The notes under the pieces are model-generated. The model saw only the letters and a program-made list of their open reading frames with translations. It ran no database searches and was not told the DNA's origin. Both the position numbers and the translations under genes were made by a program. A stretch of 64,000 nucleotides of DNA, taken from CALBPI01 sp038521865. GTDB taxonomy: Bacteria > Pseudomonadota > Gammaproteobacteria > Steroidobacterales > Woeseiaceae. The DNA is taken from contig JBCBKO010000001.1 in assembly GCA_038521865.1 (NCBI GenBank), forward strand, positions 186,001 through 250,000. Reading direction: 5' to 3'. Shown here one piece after another: positions 35,550-44,989 of this stretch (position 1 is the first letter of the stretch; each line of letters opens with the position of its first letter).

Positions 35550-36719
35550 GTGGACGCAAGCCCGTCAAAACTCAAGGTTGGATTGGTCGCTGGCGAACAC
35601 TCCGGCGACACCCTCGGTGCGGGTCTCATGCAAGCGCTGAAGGCAACGCATCCGGAATGTGAGTTCATGGGTGTAGGTGGTGAGAAGATGCGGGCTGCCG
35701 GTCTTTTGTGCTGGGAAGATGCCGAGGCACTCGCCGTTATGGGTCTGACCGAGGTACTAAAGCACCTCCCTCGGTTACTGCGACTCCGTAAATCGCTGGT
35801 CGAGCAGTTTGTTGCAGCGCGGCCGGATGTTTTTGTGGGTATCGATGCGCCGGACTTCAATCTTGGTTTGGCGAAGCGACTGCGCCGTCGCGGTCTTCGC
35901 ACAGTGCAGTACGTCAGTCCGTCGGTTTGGGCGTGGCGAGAAGGGCGTGTTAAGACAATCGCCAAGGCATGCGACCATGTCCTTTGTCTGTTGCCCTTTG
36001 AGCCCGAGTTCTACGAGAAGCATCATGTGGCCGCCACCTTCGTGGGGCATCCGCTGGCACAGGATATTCAACCGGTAGGCGACGTCACAGTGCCGCGGCG
36101 TCAATTGGGCATTGATCCCGACAAGCCGGTGCTCACAGTTCTGCCAGGTTCGAGGCGCGGTGAGATCTCGAGGCTTGGAGCAGATTTTGCCGCTGCCGCG
36201 CGCTTGACCCAGCAACGCATTGGGAATCTGCAGGTGTGTGTGCCGCTGGCGAGCGCGTCCGGCGAGGCTGCATTTCGCGAGGTCGCGGGAGAGGCGATTG
36301 AGCAAGGCAAGTTTCGCCTGTCTATAGGGGACGCGGACAGGTGTATGGCTGCAAGCGACGCGTTGCTACTTGCGTCTGGTACAGCAACGCTCGAAGGACT
36401 GTTGCACGGTAAGCCCATGGTGGTGGGCTATAGGGTCGCCCCCTCAACGTCACGAATTGTGCGCACGTTCAATCTGATCAAGCTGACACACTTTTCATTA
36501 CCCAATTTGTTGACTACTGAGCCGATGGTGCCCGAGTTCGTTCAGGATGCACTGACGCCTGAGGCCGCGAGTGAGGCATTGTTACCCTGGTTCGAGGACA
36601 ACCCCAAGCGTGCCGCTCTGCTTGCTGCCTTCGAGCAGGTGCGCACACGATTAGCAGTCAATGCGAATGCACGGGCCGCCAAGGTGGTTAGCGAGCTCGC
36701 GAGGGAGCATGCGAAATGA
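35550..36719 (+). CDS. lpxB: Lipid-A-disaccharide synthase LpxB
   Basis: 389 residues from GTG 35550, chosen because AAGGG at 35537-35541 is well spaced; another GTG at 35541 would add three residues. A GT-B glycosyltransferase joining UDP-diacylglucosamine and lipid X. Motifs: VAGEHSGDTLGAGLM at the N-terminus, YVSPSVWAWREGRV, VLPGSRRGEISR and the C-terminal SGTATLEGLLHGKPMVVGY. Overlaps rnhB by 4 bases (ATGA). Confidence 0.95.
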   Translation: MDASPSKLKVGLVAGEHSGDTLGAGLMQALKATHPECEFMGVGGEKMRAAGLLCWEDAEALAVMGLTEVLKHLPRLLRLRKSLVEQFVAARPDVFVGIDAPDFNLGLAKRLRRRGLRTVQYVSPSVWAWREGRVKTIAKACDHVLCLLPFEPEFYEKHHVAATFVGHPLAQDIQPVGDVTVPRRQLGIDPDKPVLTVLPGSRRGEISRLGADFAAAARLTQQRIGNLQVCVPLASASGEAAFREVAGEAIEQGKFRLSIGDADRCMAASDALLLASGTATLEGLLHGKPMVVGYRVAPSTSRIVRTFNLIKLTHFSLPNLLTTEPMVPEFVQDALTPEAASEALLPWFEDNPKRAALLAAFEQVRTRLAVNANARAAKVVSELAREHAK

Positions 36720-37345
36720 GGCAAGAGAGTCTTGGACTGCTGCCAGCCACTCATGATGGGTGGATTGCGGGCGTTGATGAAGCAGGTCGTGGCCCTCTTG
36801 CAGGGCCTGTTGTTGTCGCTGCGGTAGTGCTTGATCCCGCAAACGTACCTGTCGGGCTGCAGGACTCCAAACGCCTCAGTGCGCCGCGTCGCGAGGCGCT
36901 CGCTGAGGAGATCCGTGACAAAGCATTGGCGTATCGGATCGAAATTCGCGATGCCGAAGACGTTGACTCGCAAAATATCCTCGCGTGTACTCTGAATGCG
37001 ATGGCATCAGCGGTAGAAAATTTGGTGCTGGCGCCCACCGAGGTTCGCGTTGATGGCAATCAATTGCCGCCAGCCGAGCGGCGGGTCGCGGCGCTTTGGG
37101 TACCCTTGGTGTCAGGGGACGCGCGCGACGCAAGTATCGCAGCAGCGTCGATTTTGGCCAAAACGACTCGTGACGACATGATGATTGCTTACGACACCCA
37201 GTGGCCGGACTATGGGTTTGCGCGCCACAAGGGCTACGGGACCAAGGCGCATATGACCGCGCTGGCGAAACTCGGGCCTTGTCCGATCCACAGGACCACC
37301 TTCGCACCGGTGCGACGAGCCATACGTGAGCGTGAGTCCACCTGA
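36716..37345 (+). CDS. rnhB: Ribonuclease HII
   Basis: A 209-residue enzyme that nicks RNA in RNA-DNA hybrids, including single misincorporated ribonucleotides. Acidic active-site residues Asp21-Glu22 lie in AGVDEAGRGPLAG; another lies in VRVDGNQLP, and the KTTRDDMM motif follows. Length is normal. Its stop shares a base with the dnaE start. Confidence 0.95.
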   Translation: MRQESLGLLPATHDGWIAGVDEAGRGPLAGPVVVAAVVLDPANVPVGLQDSKRLSAPRREALAEEIRDKALAYRIEIRDAEDVDSQNILACTLNAMASAVENLVLAPTEVRVDGNQLPPAERRVAALWVPLVSGDARDASIAAASILAKTTRDDMMIAYDTQWPDYGFARHKGYGTKAHMTALAKLGPCPIHRTTFAPVRRAIREREST

Positions 37346-40300
37346 TGGTCGCCGAGCTTCAACCTAGCTATCACGATGATTCGGGCGGTGCCCGAACATT
37401 CGTTCATCTGCATCTGCACACGCAGTACTCGATTGTAGACGGCCTCGTGAAGGTGCCAACCCTGATGGATGCGGTCGCCGCACAAGGTATGCCTGCTGTC
37501 GCGTTGTCCGATGCCGGCAACCTGTTCGCTATGGTGAAGTTTTACACACGTGCCTTGCGGGCTGGTGTAAAACCGATTATCGGTGTCGAGCTTTCTGTGC
37601 GCAGTGACGCTGACGATAAGACGCCCAGCATCATCGTGCTTTTGTGCCAGAACGTGCAGGGTTATCGAAATCTCACGCGACTAGTCACGCGAGCCTTCAT
37701 GGAGGGCCAGCGCGAAGGCCGTCCAGAGGTGCTGCGCGAGTGGTTGTCGCAAGAATGCTGCGAAGGCTTGATCGCGTTGTCCGGTGGCTTTGAAGGCGAG
37801 CTCGCGCGCGTTGCCAATTCGGGCGATCCCGATGCGTTGAGCCAGGCCGCCGCCTATTGGCGCGATGTGTTCCCGGATCGATTTTATTTGCAGGTGTCTA
37901 GAACGGGACGGGCTGAGGAAGCTGCATGGCTCGAAGCAGCAGTAAAGCTTGGTGCGGCGATGTCGCTCCCGCTGGTTGCAACCAATGACGTCCGATTCAT
38001 TGAACCCGACGAATTCGAGGCGCACGAAGCGCGGGTGTGTATCCACCAAGGCCGAACGCTCGCTGATAGCAAACGCCCGAAGCCCTATACCCCTCATCAG
38101 CATCTGCGATCGCCAGCGGCGATGATCGAGTTGTTTTCGGACTTGCCGGAAGCCATCGACAACACGGTTCGTATCGCAGCGCGTTGCAGTCTCGATCTGG
38201 AGCTCGGGAAGAGCTACCTGCCTGAGTTTCCCGTGCCTGACGGTAGTGACACCGCGGCCTGGCTCAGAAAAAAATCGCATGAGAAACTCGCCGAGAAGTT
38301 GGCAAAGGGTGTCACCTACGAGGGCGATGAGAGTGATTACCCGGCGCGACTCGAGCGCGAGTTGGACACGATTTGCAGCATGGGGTTTCCAGGCTATTTT
38401 CTGATCGTCGCCGACTTCATTGCGTGGGCGCGAAATAATGGTGTGCCGGTCGGCCCCGGTCGAGGATCTGGTGCCGGGTCGCTCGTCGCATTTGTGCTCG
38501 GCATTACCGACATCGATCCTCTGGAACACGATTTACTGTTCGAGCGATTCCTGAATCCAGAGCGGGTGTCGATGCCGGATTTCGATGTCGACTTTTGTAT
38601 GGAAGGTCGTGACCGGGTGATCGCCTATGTCGCTGAACACTACGGACGGAATCGTGTCTCGCAGATCATCACCTACGGCACGATGGCAGCCAAGGCGGTG
38701 GTTCGCGATGCGGGCCGTGTTCTCGATTTTCCCTATGGTTTCGTCGACAAGATTGCGAAGCTGATTCCCTTTGAGGTTGGGATGACGCTCGAGAAGGCGC
38801 TCAACGACGAACCGGAGCTCGCGCGCCTGCACAAAGAGGACGACGAAGTACGCAGCATTCTAGATCTCGCGTTGTCGCTGGAAGGTTGTGTGCGCAACGC
38901 AGGCAAACACGCGGGTGGTGTCGTGATCGCACCCACGGAGCTTACCGACTTCACACCCTTATACTGCGAGGAGGGTGGCGCCAACCTCGTCACTCAATTC
39001 GACAAGGACGATGTGGAAGCGGCCGGTCTGGTCAAGTTCGACTTTCTCGGGCTGCGCACGCTCACGATCATCGACCGTGCTCTGAGATCAGTGAATGCCA
39101 GGCGCGCGCAAGCGGGTGAGGCGCCGATCGATCTGCAGTCGTTGCCGATGGACGACAAGAAGACCTACGACCTTCTGCAACGCTACCAGACGACTGCCGT
39201 GTTTCAGTTGGAATCTCGCGGCATGAAGGACTTGATCAAACGCTTGCGACCGGACTGCTTCGGCGATCTCGTTGCGTTGGTGGCGTTGTTTCGACCTGGC
39301 CCACTCCAGTCTGGGATGGTGGATGACTTTATCGCGCGCAAGCACGGGCAATCCGGTCAGGAGATCGATTACCTTCACCCGGACCTCAAGGGTGTGCTGG
39401 AACCCACCTATGGCGTCATCCTGTATCAGGAGCAGGTGATGCAGATCGCTCAGGTGCTCGCGGGTTACACACTCGGTGGTGCAGACCTATTGCGTCGCGC
39501 CATGGGCAAGAAGAAACCTGAGGAGATGGCGAAGCAACGCGTGATCTTCGTGGATGGATGCGTTGCGCGAGAGGTCGATAAAGCGCAGGCGGAATACATC
39601 TTCGATCTGATGGAGAAATTCGCGGGTTACGGATTTAACAAGTCGCACTCCGCGGCCTATGCCGTATTGAGTTATCAAACGGCATGGCTGAAGGCGCATT
39701 ATCCCGCTGAGTTTATGGCTGCGGTGATGTCGTCAGACATGGACAGCACCGACAAACTGGTCGGCCTAAAAGATGACTGCCGAGCCCTGGGTATCCGTCT
39801 GCTTGCTCCCGATGTGAATGCATCGCAGGCGCACTTTAGCGCCACCGATGACGGCAACATCCGTTACGGTCTTGGTGCGATTAAGGGTGTTGGAATGGCG
39901 GCGATTGAGGCTTTGATCGCGGAGCGCGAACGTGGCGGCGCCTACCAGGATCTTGCCGAGGTTTGTCAGCGCGTTGACCTCGAGCCGTTCAATCGGCGTA
40001 TGTTCGAAGCGCTGATCAAAGCGGGCGCAATGGATGAGTTGCACGCTAACCGCAGATCGATGATGGAGACTGTGCCGGATCTGCTTCGCCAGGCCGAACA
40101 GGACGCCAAGGCTGCCGCCGCGGGCCAGAATGATTTGTTCGGTAGTTCAGATGACGTTGAGGTTCCGGAAATTGCGCTTCGAGATGTTGCGGAGTGGCAC
40201 TCGAGTGATCGCCTGCGCGCGGAAAAGGAAGCGCTTGGCCTTTATTTATCTGGACACCCGTTCGCGCGGTATCGCGGCTACGCAAAACAACTCGCCAGAG

Positions 40301-40887
40301 CATCACTGTCAGAGTTGATATCGGCGCGACCACCCGCGGGTGCAGATAGTGGCGGCGATTTTTCGCAGCCGCGACGACAGGTCACCGTCGCTGGTTTGAT
40401 TTTTGATGTGCGCAAACGCGGCAACCGAACCACGGTGACACTCGATGACGATACAGGTCGCATCGATGTGCAGCTGTACTCGGAAACTGTCGATGCGGTA
40501 CGTCATCTGTTAGTGAAAGACACGGTTGTGCTTGCGTCCGGCACCCTGAGTTGGGATAGCTTCATGAACGCGTGGGGTGTCAATGCAAAACACTTGCGTG
40601 ATCTTGACCACGTCATTGAGGAGTGTGCATCCCGGTTGCTGCTGACACTCGAGCGTCCGCGCGATGATGCGGAAGCGAGGGCGCTGGTAAGGGGCCTGCA
40701 AACCACACTACGGCCCTATCGTGGCGGCGCTTGTGAGATCGCGATCGATTACCGTGCGGCAGAATTGTCGGGTCGGATGATGCTCGGTGACCTTTGGAAA
40801 GTGCGCGTATCGACAGCACTGCGCAGCGCGCTCGATGAAGCCTTCGGCGAAGACAGCTACCGGGTCAAGTTGAGAGCGCAGTCATGA
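37345..40887 (+). CDS. dnaE: DNA polymerase III alpha subunit
   Basis: The 1180-residue replicative polymerase catalytic subunit, near the E. coli length (1160). The PHP domain starts at about residue 18 (FVHLHLHTQYSIVDGL). The palm carries the catalytic aspartates in MPDFDVDFCMEGRD at about 409-422 and the GPGRGSGAGSLVAF motif just before it. The finger domain has the GYGFNKSHSAAYA motif. An OB-fold at about 1010-1090 and a C-terminal tau-binding region close the protein. TGATG overlap with rnhB. Confidence 0.97.
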   Translation: MVAELQPSYHDDSGGARTFVHLHLHTQYSIVDGLVKVPTLMDAVAAQGMPAVALSDAGNLFAMVKFYTRALRAGVKPIIGVELSVRSDADDKTPSIIVLLCQNVQGYRNLTRLVTRAFMEGQREGRPEVLREWLSQECCEGLIALSGGFEGELARVANSGDPDALSQAAAYWRDVFPDRFYLQVSRTGRAEEAAWLEAAVKLGAAMSLPLVATNDVRFIEPDEFEAHEARVCIHQGRTLADSKRPKPYTPHQHLRSPAAMIELFSDLPEAIDNTVRIAARCSLDLELGKSYLPEFPVPDGSDTAAWLRKKSHEKLAEKLAKGVTYEGDESDYPARLERELDTICSMGFPGYFLIVADFIAWARNNGVPVGPGRGSGAGSLVAFVLGITDIDPLEHDLLFERFLNPERVSMPDFDVDFCMEGRDRVIAYVAEHYGRNRVSQIITYGTMAAKAVVRDAGRVLDFPYGFVDKIAKLIPFEVGMTLEKALNDEPELARLHKEDDEVRSILDLALSLEGCVRNAGKHAGGVVIAPTELTDFTPLYCEEGGANLVTQFDKDDVEAAGLVKFDFLGLRTLTIIDRALRSVNARRAQAGEAPIDLQSLPMDDKKTYDLLQRYQTTAVFQLESRGMKDLIKRLRPDCFGDLVALVALFRPGPLQSGMVDDFIARKHGQSGQEIDYLHPDLKGVLEPTYGVILYQEQVMQIAQVLAGYTLGGADLLRRAMGKKKPEEMAKQRVIFVDGCVAREVDKAQAEYIFDLMEKFAGYGFNKSHSAAYAVLSYQTAWLKAHYPAEFMAAVMSSDMDSTDKLVGLKDDCRALGIRLLAPDVNASQAHFSATDDGNIRYGLGAIKGVGMAAIEALIAERERGGAYQDLAEVCQRVDLEPFNRRMFEALIKAGAMDELHANRRSMMETVPDLLRQAEQDAKAAAAGQNDLFGSSDDVEVPEIALRDVAEWHSSDRLRAEKEALGLYLSGHPFARYRGYAKQLARASLSELISARPPAGADSGGDFSQPRRQVTVAGLIFDVRKRGNRTTVTLDDDTGRIDVQLYSETVDAVRHLLVKDTVVLASGTLSWDSFMNAWGVNAKHLRDLDHVIEECASRLLLTLERPRDDAEARALVRGLQTTLRPYRGGACEIAIDYRAAELSGRMMLGDLWKVRVSTALRSALDEAFGEDSYRVKLRAQS

Positions 40888-40948
40888 TCTGCGGCGCGGG
40901 GCCTGCCTGTGCTAGTGTTACAGGGTTTTATTGACGGGGCTTCAGGGG

Positions 40949-41908
40949 ATGGATCTCAAATTCCTGGAATTCGAGCAGCCGATTGCTGAGTTGGAAGGCA
41001 AGATCGAGGGGCTGCGCTATGTCGGTGACGATTCGGGCGTCAATATCGCCGAAGAGATCGAACGCCTGACCAAGAAGAGCGAGTCGCTGACCAAGTCGAT
41101 TTTCTCTGATCTCAGCGCCTGGCAGGTTGCGCAAGTGGCCCGCCACCCGATGCGCCCGTACACGCTCGACTACATCAGCGGTATCTTTGAGGACTTCCAG
41201 GAGTTGCACGGCGACCGGATGTACGCCGATGACTACGCGATCATCGGGGGTCTGGCACGCATTGAAGATCTCCCGGTGATGCTGATCGGTCATCAGAAGG
41301 GCAGGGATACCAAGGAACGCGTGCGGCGCAACTACGGCATGCCGCGGCCGGAGGGGTATCGCAAGGCGCAACGTCTGATGGAGCTCGCGGAAAAATTCGG
41401 TTTACCGATCGTCACGCTCATTGATACACCAGGAGCCTATCCAGGTATCGGTGCTGAAGAGCGCGGCCAGTCAGAGGCAATCGCGCGCAATCTCAAAGTG
41501 ATGGCGACGCTGCGCACGCCGATCATCAGCGTTGTGATCGGCGAGGGCGGAAGCGGCGGTGCACTCGCCATCGGTGTTGCTGATCATCTATTGATGCTGC
41601 AATACGCTATCTATTCTGTGATTTCCCCCGAAGGCTGCGCATCGATTCTCTGGAAGAGTGCGGAAAAGGCGGCCGATGCTGCCGAAGCGATGCGCATTAC
41701 CGCAGATCAGTTGATTGAATTCGGCCTGATTGACGAGGTTCTCGAGGAGCCGTTAGGCGGCGCTCATCGAGACCCAAAACAGATGTCCGCGACGCTAAAA
41801 GCCGCGCTTTACAAACAGGTCAAAGGGTTGGGCGAAATGGATGTCGACGAGCTGATCCAGCGGCGCTCCAAAAGACTCGCGGGATTCGGCGACTTTAAGA
41901 GCGCCTGA
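40949..41908 (+). CDS. accA: Acetyl-CoA carboxylase carboxyltransferase alpha subunit
   Basis: 319 residues from ATG 40949 (E. coli 319). Protein begins MDLKFLEFEQPIAELEGKI; an upstream in-frame start at 40931 is not conserved. With AccD it transfers carboxyl from carboxybiotin to acetyl-CoA, making malonyl-CoA. Motifs: HPMRPYTLDYI, HQKGRDTKER, TPGAYPGIGAEERGQ and GEGGSGGALAIGVAD. Follows dnaE after 61 bases, as in E. coli. Confidence 0.97.
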   Translation: MDLKFLEFEQPIAELEGKIEGLRYVGDDSGVNIAEEIERLTKKSESLTKSIFSDLSAWQVAQVARHPMRPYTLDYISGIFEDFQELHGDRMYADDYAIIGGLARIEDLPVMLIGHQKGRDTKERVRRNYGMPRPEGYRKAQRLMELAEKFGLPIVTLIDTPGAYPGIGAEERGQSEAIARNLKVMATLRTPIISVVIGEGGSGGALAIGVADHLLMLQYAIYSVISPEGCASILWKSAEKAADAAEAMRITADQLIEFGLIDEVLEEPLGGAHRDPKQMSATLKAALYKQVKGLGEMDVDELIQRRSKRLAGFGDFKSA

Positions 41909-41910
41909 GC

Positions 41911-43239
41911 GTGTCGAACGCCGCGGCGGTCACCGATGCCGTTGCGAATCTCATTGCTCGATTTGCGCCATCGCGCTGGCGCGTAGCGTTCAGTGGTGGT
42001 CTTGACTCAACAGTATTGCTCCACGCGTTGCAGGCGAATGCGCCTGGCCACGTCGATGCGCTGCACGTCGCGCATGGTTTGCAACCCGAAGTGACCTCGG
42101 AATGGACGCAGTCGGTACGAGCAAGTGCTGCGGAAATGGGTGTTGCGGTGCGTATCCTAGACGTGGCCGTCAATGTCGACTCGGATCGCGGCATTGAAGC
42201 ATCGGCCCGAGATGCCAGATATCTGGCGCTAGCCGATGAAATTTCGAATGACGAATGTCTGCTGACGGCGCAACACGCCGACGATCAGGCGGAAACGCTG
42301 CTGTTGCAGTTATTGCGTGGCGCGGGACCAGCAGGTCTTTCTGGTATGCCGTTTTCGGCAAGCTTCGGTCGCGGTCGACTGCTGCGGCCACTACTCGATG
42401 TCAGGCGGACAGACATTGAGACTTATGCGCTGGCACACGGACTGCAATGGTTCGATGACCCCAGTAACAATGACTATGCATTTGATCGCAACTACCTGCG
42501 TGGACAGGTCATGCCAGTGATCGAGCGGCGATGGCCAGCCGCAACGAAAACGATCGCGCGCGCCGCTCGGTGGCAGCAGTATGCAAGCGTCGAGCTGGAT
42601 CGAATCGGACTGTCGGATTGGCGGCATGCACTCGGGATCTCTCACGAGGTTGCCTCATGCGAGCGACTATCGAGACTGGATGAGCGGCGGCTCGGCAACG
42701 CGCTTCGTGCTGGCTGTAGAGCGCTCGGTCTCGTAGCGCCAAACCAAGCGCGGCTCGCCAGCGTATCGCAGCTCGTACGTGGGCATTCGGGGCGGGGTCT
42801 GGTCGCATGGGATGGCGGCACGGTTCGCCGCTATCGGGATCAGTTGTTTTTCCTGCCGCCGTTGCCCGAGGCGCCGGAAGGGTTCACCAGCGTTTGGGAC
42901 GGCCAATGTCCACTTCATTTGCCCGCGGGTTTGGGCCGCTTATCGCTTTCTGCTCGCCCGGAGGGTACCGTAAGCCTGCGGTGTCACTTCCGGGAGCCCG
43001 CGATAAGTGTGATAGACGTAGACCGACCGCGCCACAGTTTTGCTGCCTGGTGCCAGGAACGCGGCATTCCTCCCTGGGCGCGCACGCGCATCCCGCTGTT
43101 GAGTGTCGATGAAGATCTGGTTGCTATCGGTTGCCATAAGCTCGCCGCATGGCCTGATTCGCTGCGGCGTAGCGCTCTCATTTGGCAGGCGAAGCCGGAC
43201 CTCGGATTGTCTGGACTGACCGGCTCTGGTATCTTTTGA
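41911..43239 (+). CDS. tilS: tRNA(Ile)-lysidine synthase
   Basis: A 442-residue enzyme that converts C34 of the AUA-reading tRNA to lysidine using ATP and lysine. The PP-loop SGGLDS is at 28-33, and LTAQHADDQAETLLLQLLRGAG is the TilS-specific segment (two blocks). The C-terminal region contains the substrate-binding domains. GTG start 2 bases after accA. Its last 33 bases appear to carry the pyrG promoter. Confidence 0.95.
   Translation: MSNAAAVTDAVANLIARFAPSRWRVAFSGGLDSTVLLHALQANAPGHVDALHVAHGLQPEVTSEWTQSVRASAAEMGVAVRILDVAVNVDSDRGIEASARDARYLALADEISNDECLLTAQHADDQAETLLLQLLRGAGPAGLSGMPFSASFGRGRLLRPLLDVRRTDIETYALAHGLQWFDDPSNNDYAFDRNYLRGQVMPVIERRWPAATKTIARAARWQQYASVELDRIGLSDWRHALGISHEVASCERLSRLDERRLGNALRAGCRALGLVAPNQARLASVSQLVRGHSGRGLVAWDGGTVRRYRDQLFFLPPLPEAPEGFTSVWDGQCPLHLPAGLGRLSLSARPEGTVSLRCHFREPAISVIDVDRPRHSFAAWCQERGIPPWARTRIPLLSVDEDLVAIGCHKLAAWPDSLRRSALIWQAKPDLGLSGLTGSGIF
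43207..43235 (+). promoter_or_regulatory. Candidate pyrG promoter inside the 3' end of tilS
   Basis: TTGTCT (43207-43212), a 17-bp spacer, then TATCTT (43230-43235) with a TGG extension directly before it. Each hexamer matches 4 of 6. A start near 43242 would give a leader of about 95 nt that contains both hairpins described below. Confidence 0.4.
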
Positions 43240-43252
43240 TTCCGTTCTGATG

Positions 43253-43266
43253 ACGTGCCCGCACGT
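43253..43266 (+). promoter_or_regulatory. Small hairpin in the pyrG leader
   Basis: ACGTGC (43253-43258) and GCACGT (43261-43266) form a short perfect inverted repeat just upstream of the terminator stem. With a 4-base loop five pairs remain. Confidence 0.4.
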
Positions 43267-43272
43267 TCGAAG

Positions 43273-43317
43273 GCCGGAGTAAAGGCTTGGAACCGAACCT
43301 TTACTCCGGCTTTTTTT
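43273..43317 (+). terminator. Strong intrinsic terminator, placed within the pyrG leader
   Basis: A perfect 13-bp stem (43273-43285 with 43298-43310), a 12-base loop and seven T residues (43311-43317) make a textbook Rho-independent terminator. Its T-tract ends 19 bases before the pyrG ATG, which leaves no room for a promoter downstream. It ends the dnaE-accA-tilS transcript and, if pyrG starts upstream, also acts as an attenuator. Confidence 0.9.
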
Positions 43318-43336
43318 GTTGCCAGACGGATAGCCT

Positions 43337-44989
43337 ATGACCTCATACGTATTTATCACCGGCGGCGTTGTTTCTTCCCTTGGGAAAGGCATCACTTCTG
43401 CTTGCCTCGCCGCCATTCTCGAATCGCGTGGGCTGTCCATCAGCATGATGAAGCTCGACCCTTACATTAATGTGGATCCGGGCACTATGAGTCCGTTTCA
43501 GCACGGTGAGGTATTTGTGACCGACGATGGCTCGGAGACTGACCTCGATCTCGGGCACTACGAGCGCTTCGTCAAAGTCACCACGGGTCGACACAGCAAT
43601 TTCACCACCGGAAAAATCTATGAGTCCGTCATCGCGCGTGAGCGGCGAGGCGACTACCTCGGGGCGACCGTGCAGGTGATCCCGCACGTGACCGATGAGA
43701 TCAAGGCCTCGATTCGTCGTGGAGCCGGAGACGCGGATGTCTGCTTTGTCGAAATCGGCGGTACCGTCGGCGACATTGAGTCGTTGCCCTTCCTGGAGGC
43801 CATTCGGCAAATGGGCGTCGAGCTTGGGCGTGAGCGCGTGGCTTACGTGCACCTGACTTTGGTGCCTTACATTGCGACCAGTTCGGAGATCAAGACGAAA
43901 CCAACGCAACACTCGGTCAAGGAGCTGCGGTCGATCGGGATCCAGCCGGATATTCTCGTATGCCGCTCTGAGCTGCCGCTACCGGACGAGCAACGCCGCA
44001 AGATTGCGTTGTTCACGAACGTTCAGGAGAACGCTGTGATCTCGGCGTACGACGTCGATGATCTTTATCGGATTCCGATGGTGCTTCATGAGCAAGGGTT
44101 CGATGAGATTATCTGCCGCCAATTGCGCCTCGACGTACCCAAGGCGGACCTCTCTGAGTGGCAGAGCGTTGTCGACGCCAAGCGCAACCCGGACGGCGAA
44201 GTGAATATCGCGATGGTGGGCAAGTACGTCGACTTTCGCGATTCCTACATTTCATTGACCGAAGCGCTATTGCATGCAGGCATACACACGCATACGCGGG
44301 TCAACATCCACTACGTCGAATCACAGGACATCGAGAACGACGGCACCAATCAATTGCGTCAGTACGACGCGTTGTTGGTCCCGGGTGGTTTTGGCGATCG
44401 CGGTATAGAAGGCAAAATCGCGACCGTGCGTTTCGCGCGTGAGAACGGTATCCCCTATCTCGGCATCTGCCTCGGGATGCAAGTTGCGGTCATCGAGTTT
44501 GCTCGCTATGTCGCAGGGTTTGAAGGAGCGCACAGCACCGAGTTCGATAAGGATACCGACCATCCGGTTGTCGGCCTGATTACCGAATGGCAAAACCTTG
44601 ATGGCGTGACGCAGCTTCGGAGCGAGCAGTCGAATCTTGGTGGCACAATGCGCCTTGGCGCGCAACAGGTTGCACTGGAATTCGGCAGTGCGGTCCGTGA
44701 AATCTATGGCGCCGATGAAATTCGCGAGCGCCATCGGCACAGGTTTGAGGTCAATAACAACTACCGCGAAAAACTTGCCTCGGCAGGCATGCGGTTTAGT
44801 GGTCTCTCTCCCGATGATCTGGTCGAGATGGTCGAGCTACCGGATCACCCCTGGTTTGTTGCTAGTCAGTTCCACCCGGAATTCACCAGCAACCCGCGCG
44901 ACGGTCATCCGCTGTTCGCCAGCTTCGTGAAAGCAGCGCGTGCTATGGCCGAGCGCGCGCCAACTTCGGTCAAGGCGCAAGCACAGTGA
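43337..44989 (+). CDS. pyrG: CTP synthase
   Basis: A 550-residue enzyme that aminates UTP to CTP using glutamine and ATP. The N-terminal synthetase domain (about 1-268) begins YVFITGGVVSSLGKGI; the C-terminal class I glutamine amidotransferase domain (about 290-540) has the nucleophile Cys in LGICLGMQ and the HPE triad in SQFHPEF. ATG 43337 has a weak site (ACGGA). The CTP it makes is used by CdsA in this window. Its leader holds the terminator above. kdsA overlaps its stop. Confidence 0.97.
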   Translation: MTSYVFITGGVVSSLGKGITSACLAAILESRGLSISMMKLDPYINVDPGTMSPFQHGEVFVTDDGSETDLDLGHYERFVKVTTGRHSNFTTGKIYESVIARERRGDYLGATVQVIPHVTDEIKASIRRGAGDADVCFVEIGGTVGDIESLPFLEAIRQMGVELGRERVAYVHLTLVPYIATSSEIKTKPTQHSVKELRSIGIQPDILVCRSELPLPDEQRRKIALFTNVQENAVISAYDVDDLYRIPMVLHEQGFDEIICRQLRLDVPKADLSEWQSVVDAKRNPDGEVNIAMVGKYVDFRDSYISLTEALLHAGIHTHTRVNIHYVESQDIENDGTNQLRQYDALLVPGGFGDRGIEGKIATVRFARENGIPYLGICLGMQVAVIEFARYVAGFEGAHSTEFDKDTDHPVVGLITEWQNLDGVTQLRSEQSNLGGTMRLGAQQVALEFGSAVREIYGADEIRERHRHRFEVNNNYREKLASAGMRFSGLSPDDLVEMVELPDHPWFVASQFHPEFTSNPRDGHPLFASFVKAARAMAERAPTSVKAQAQ

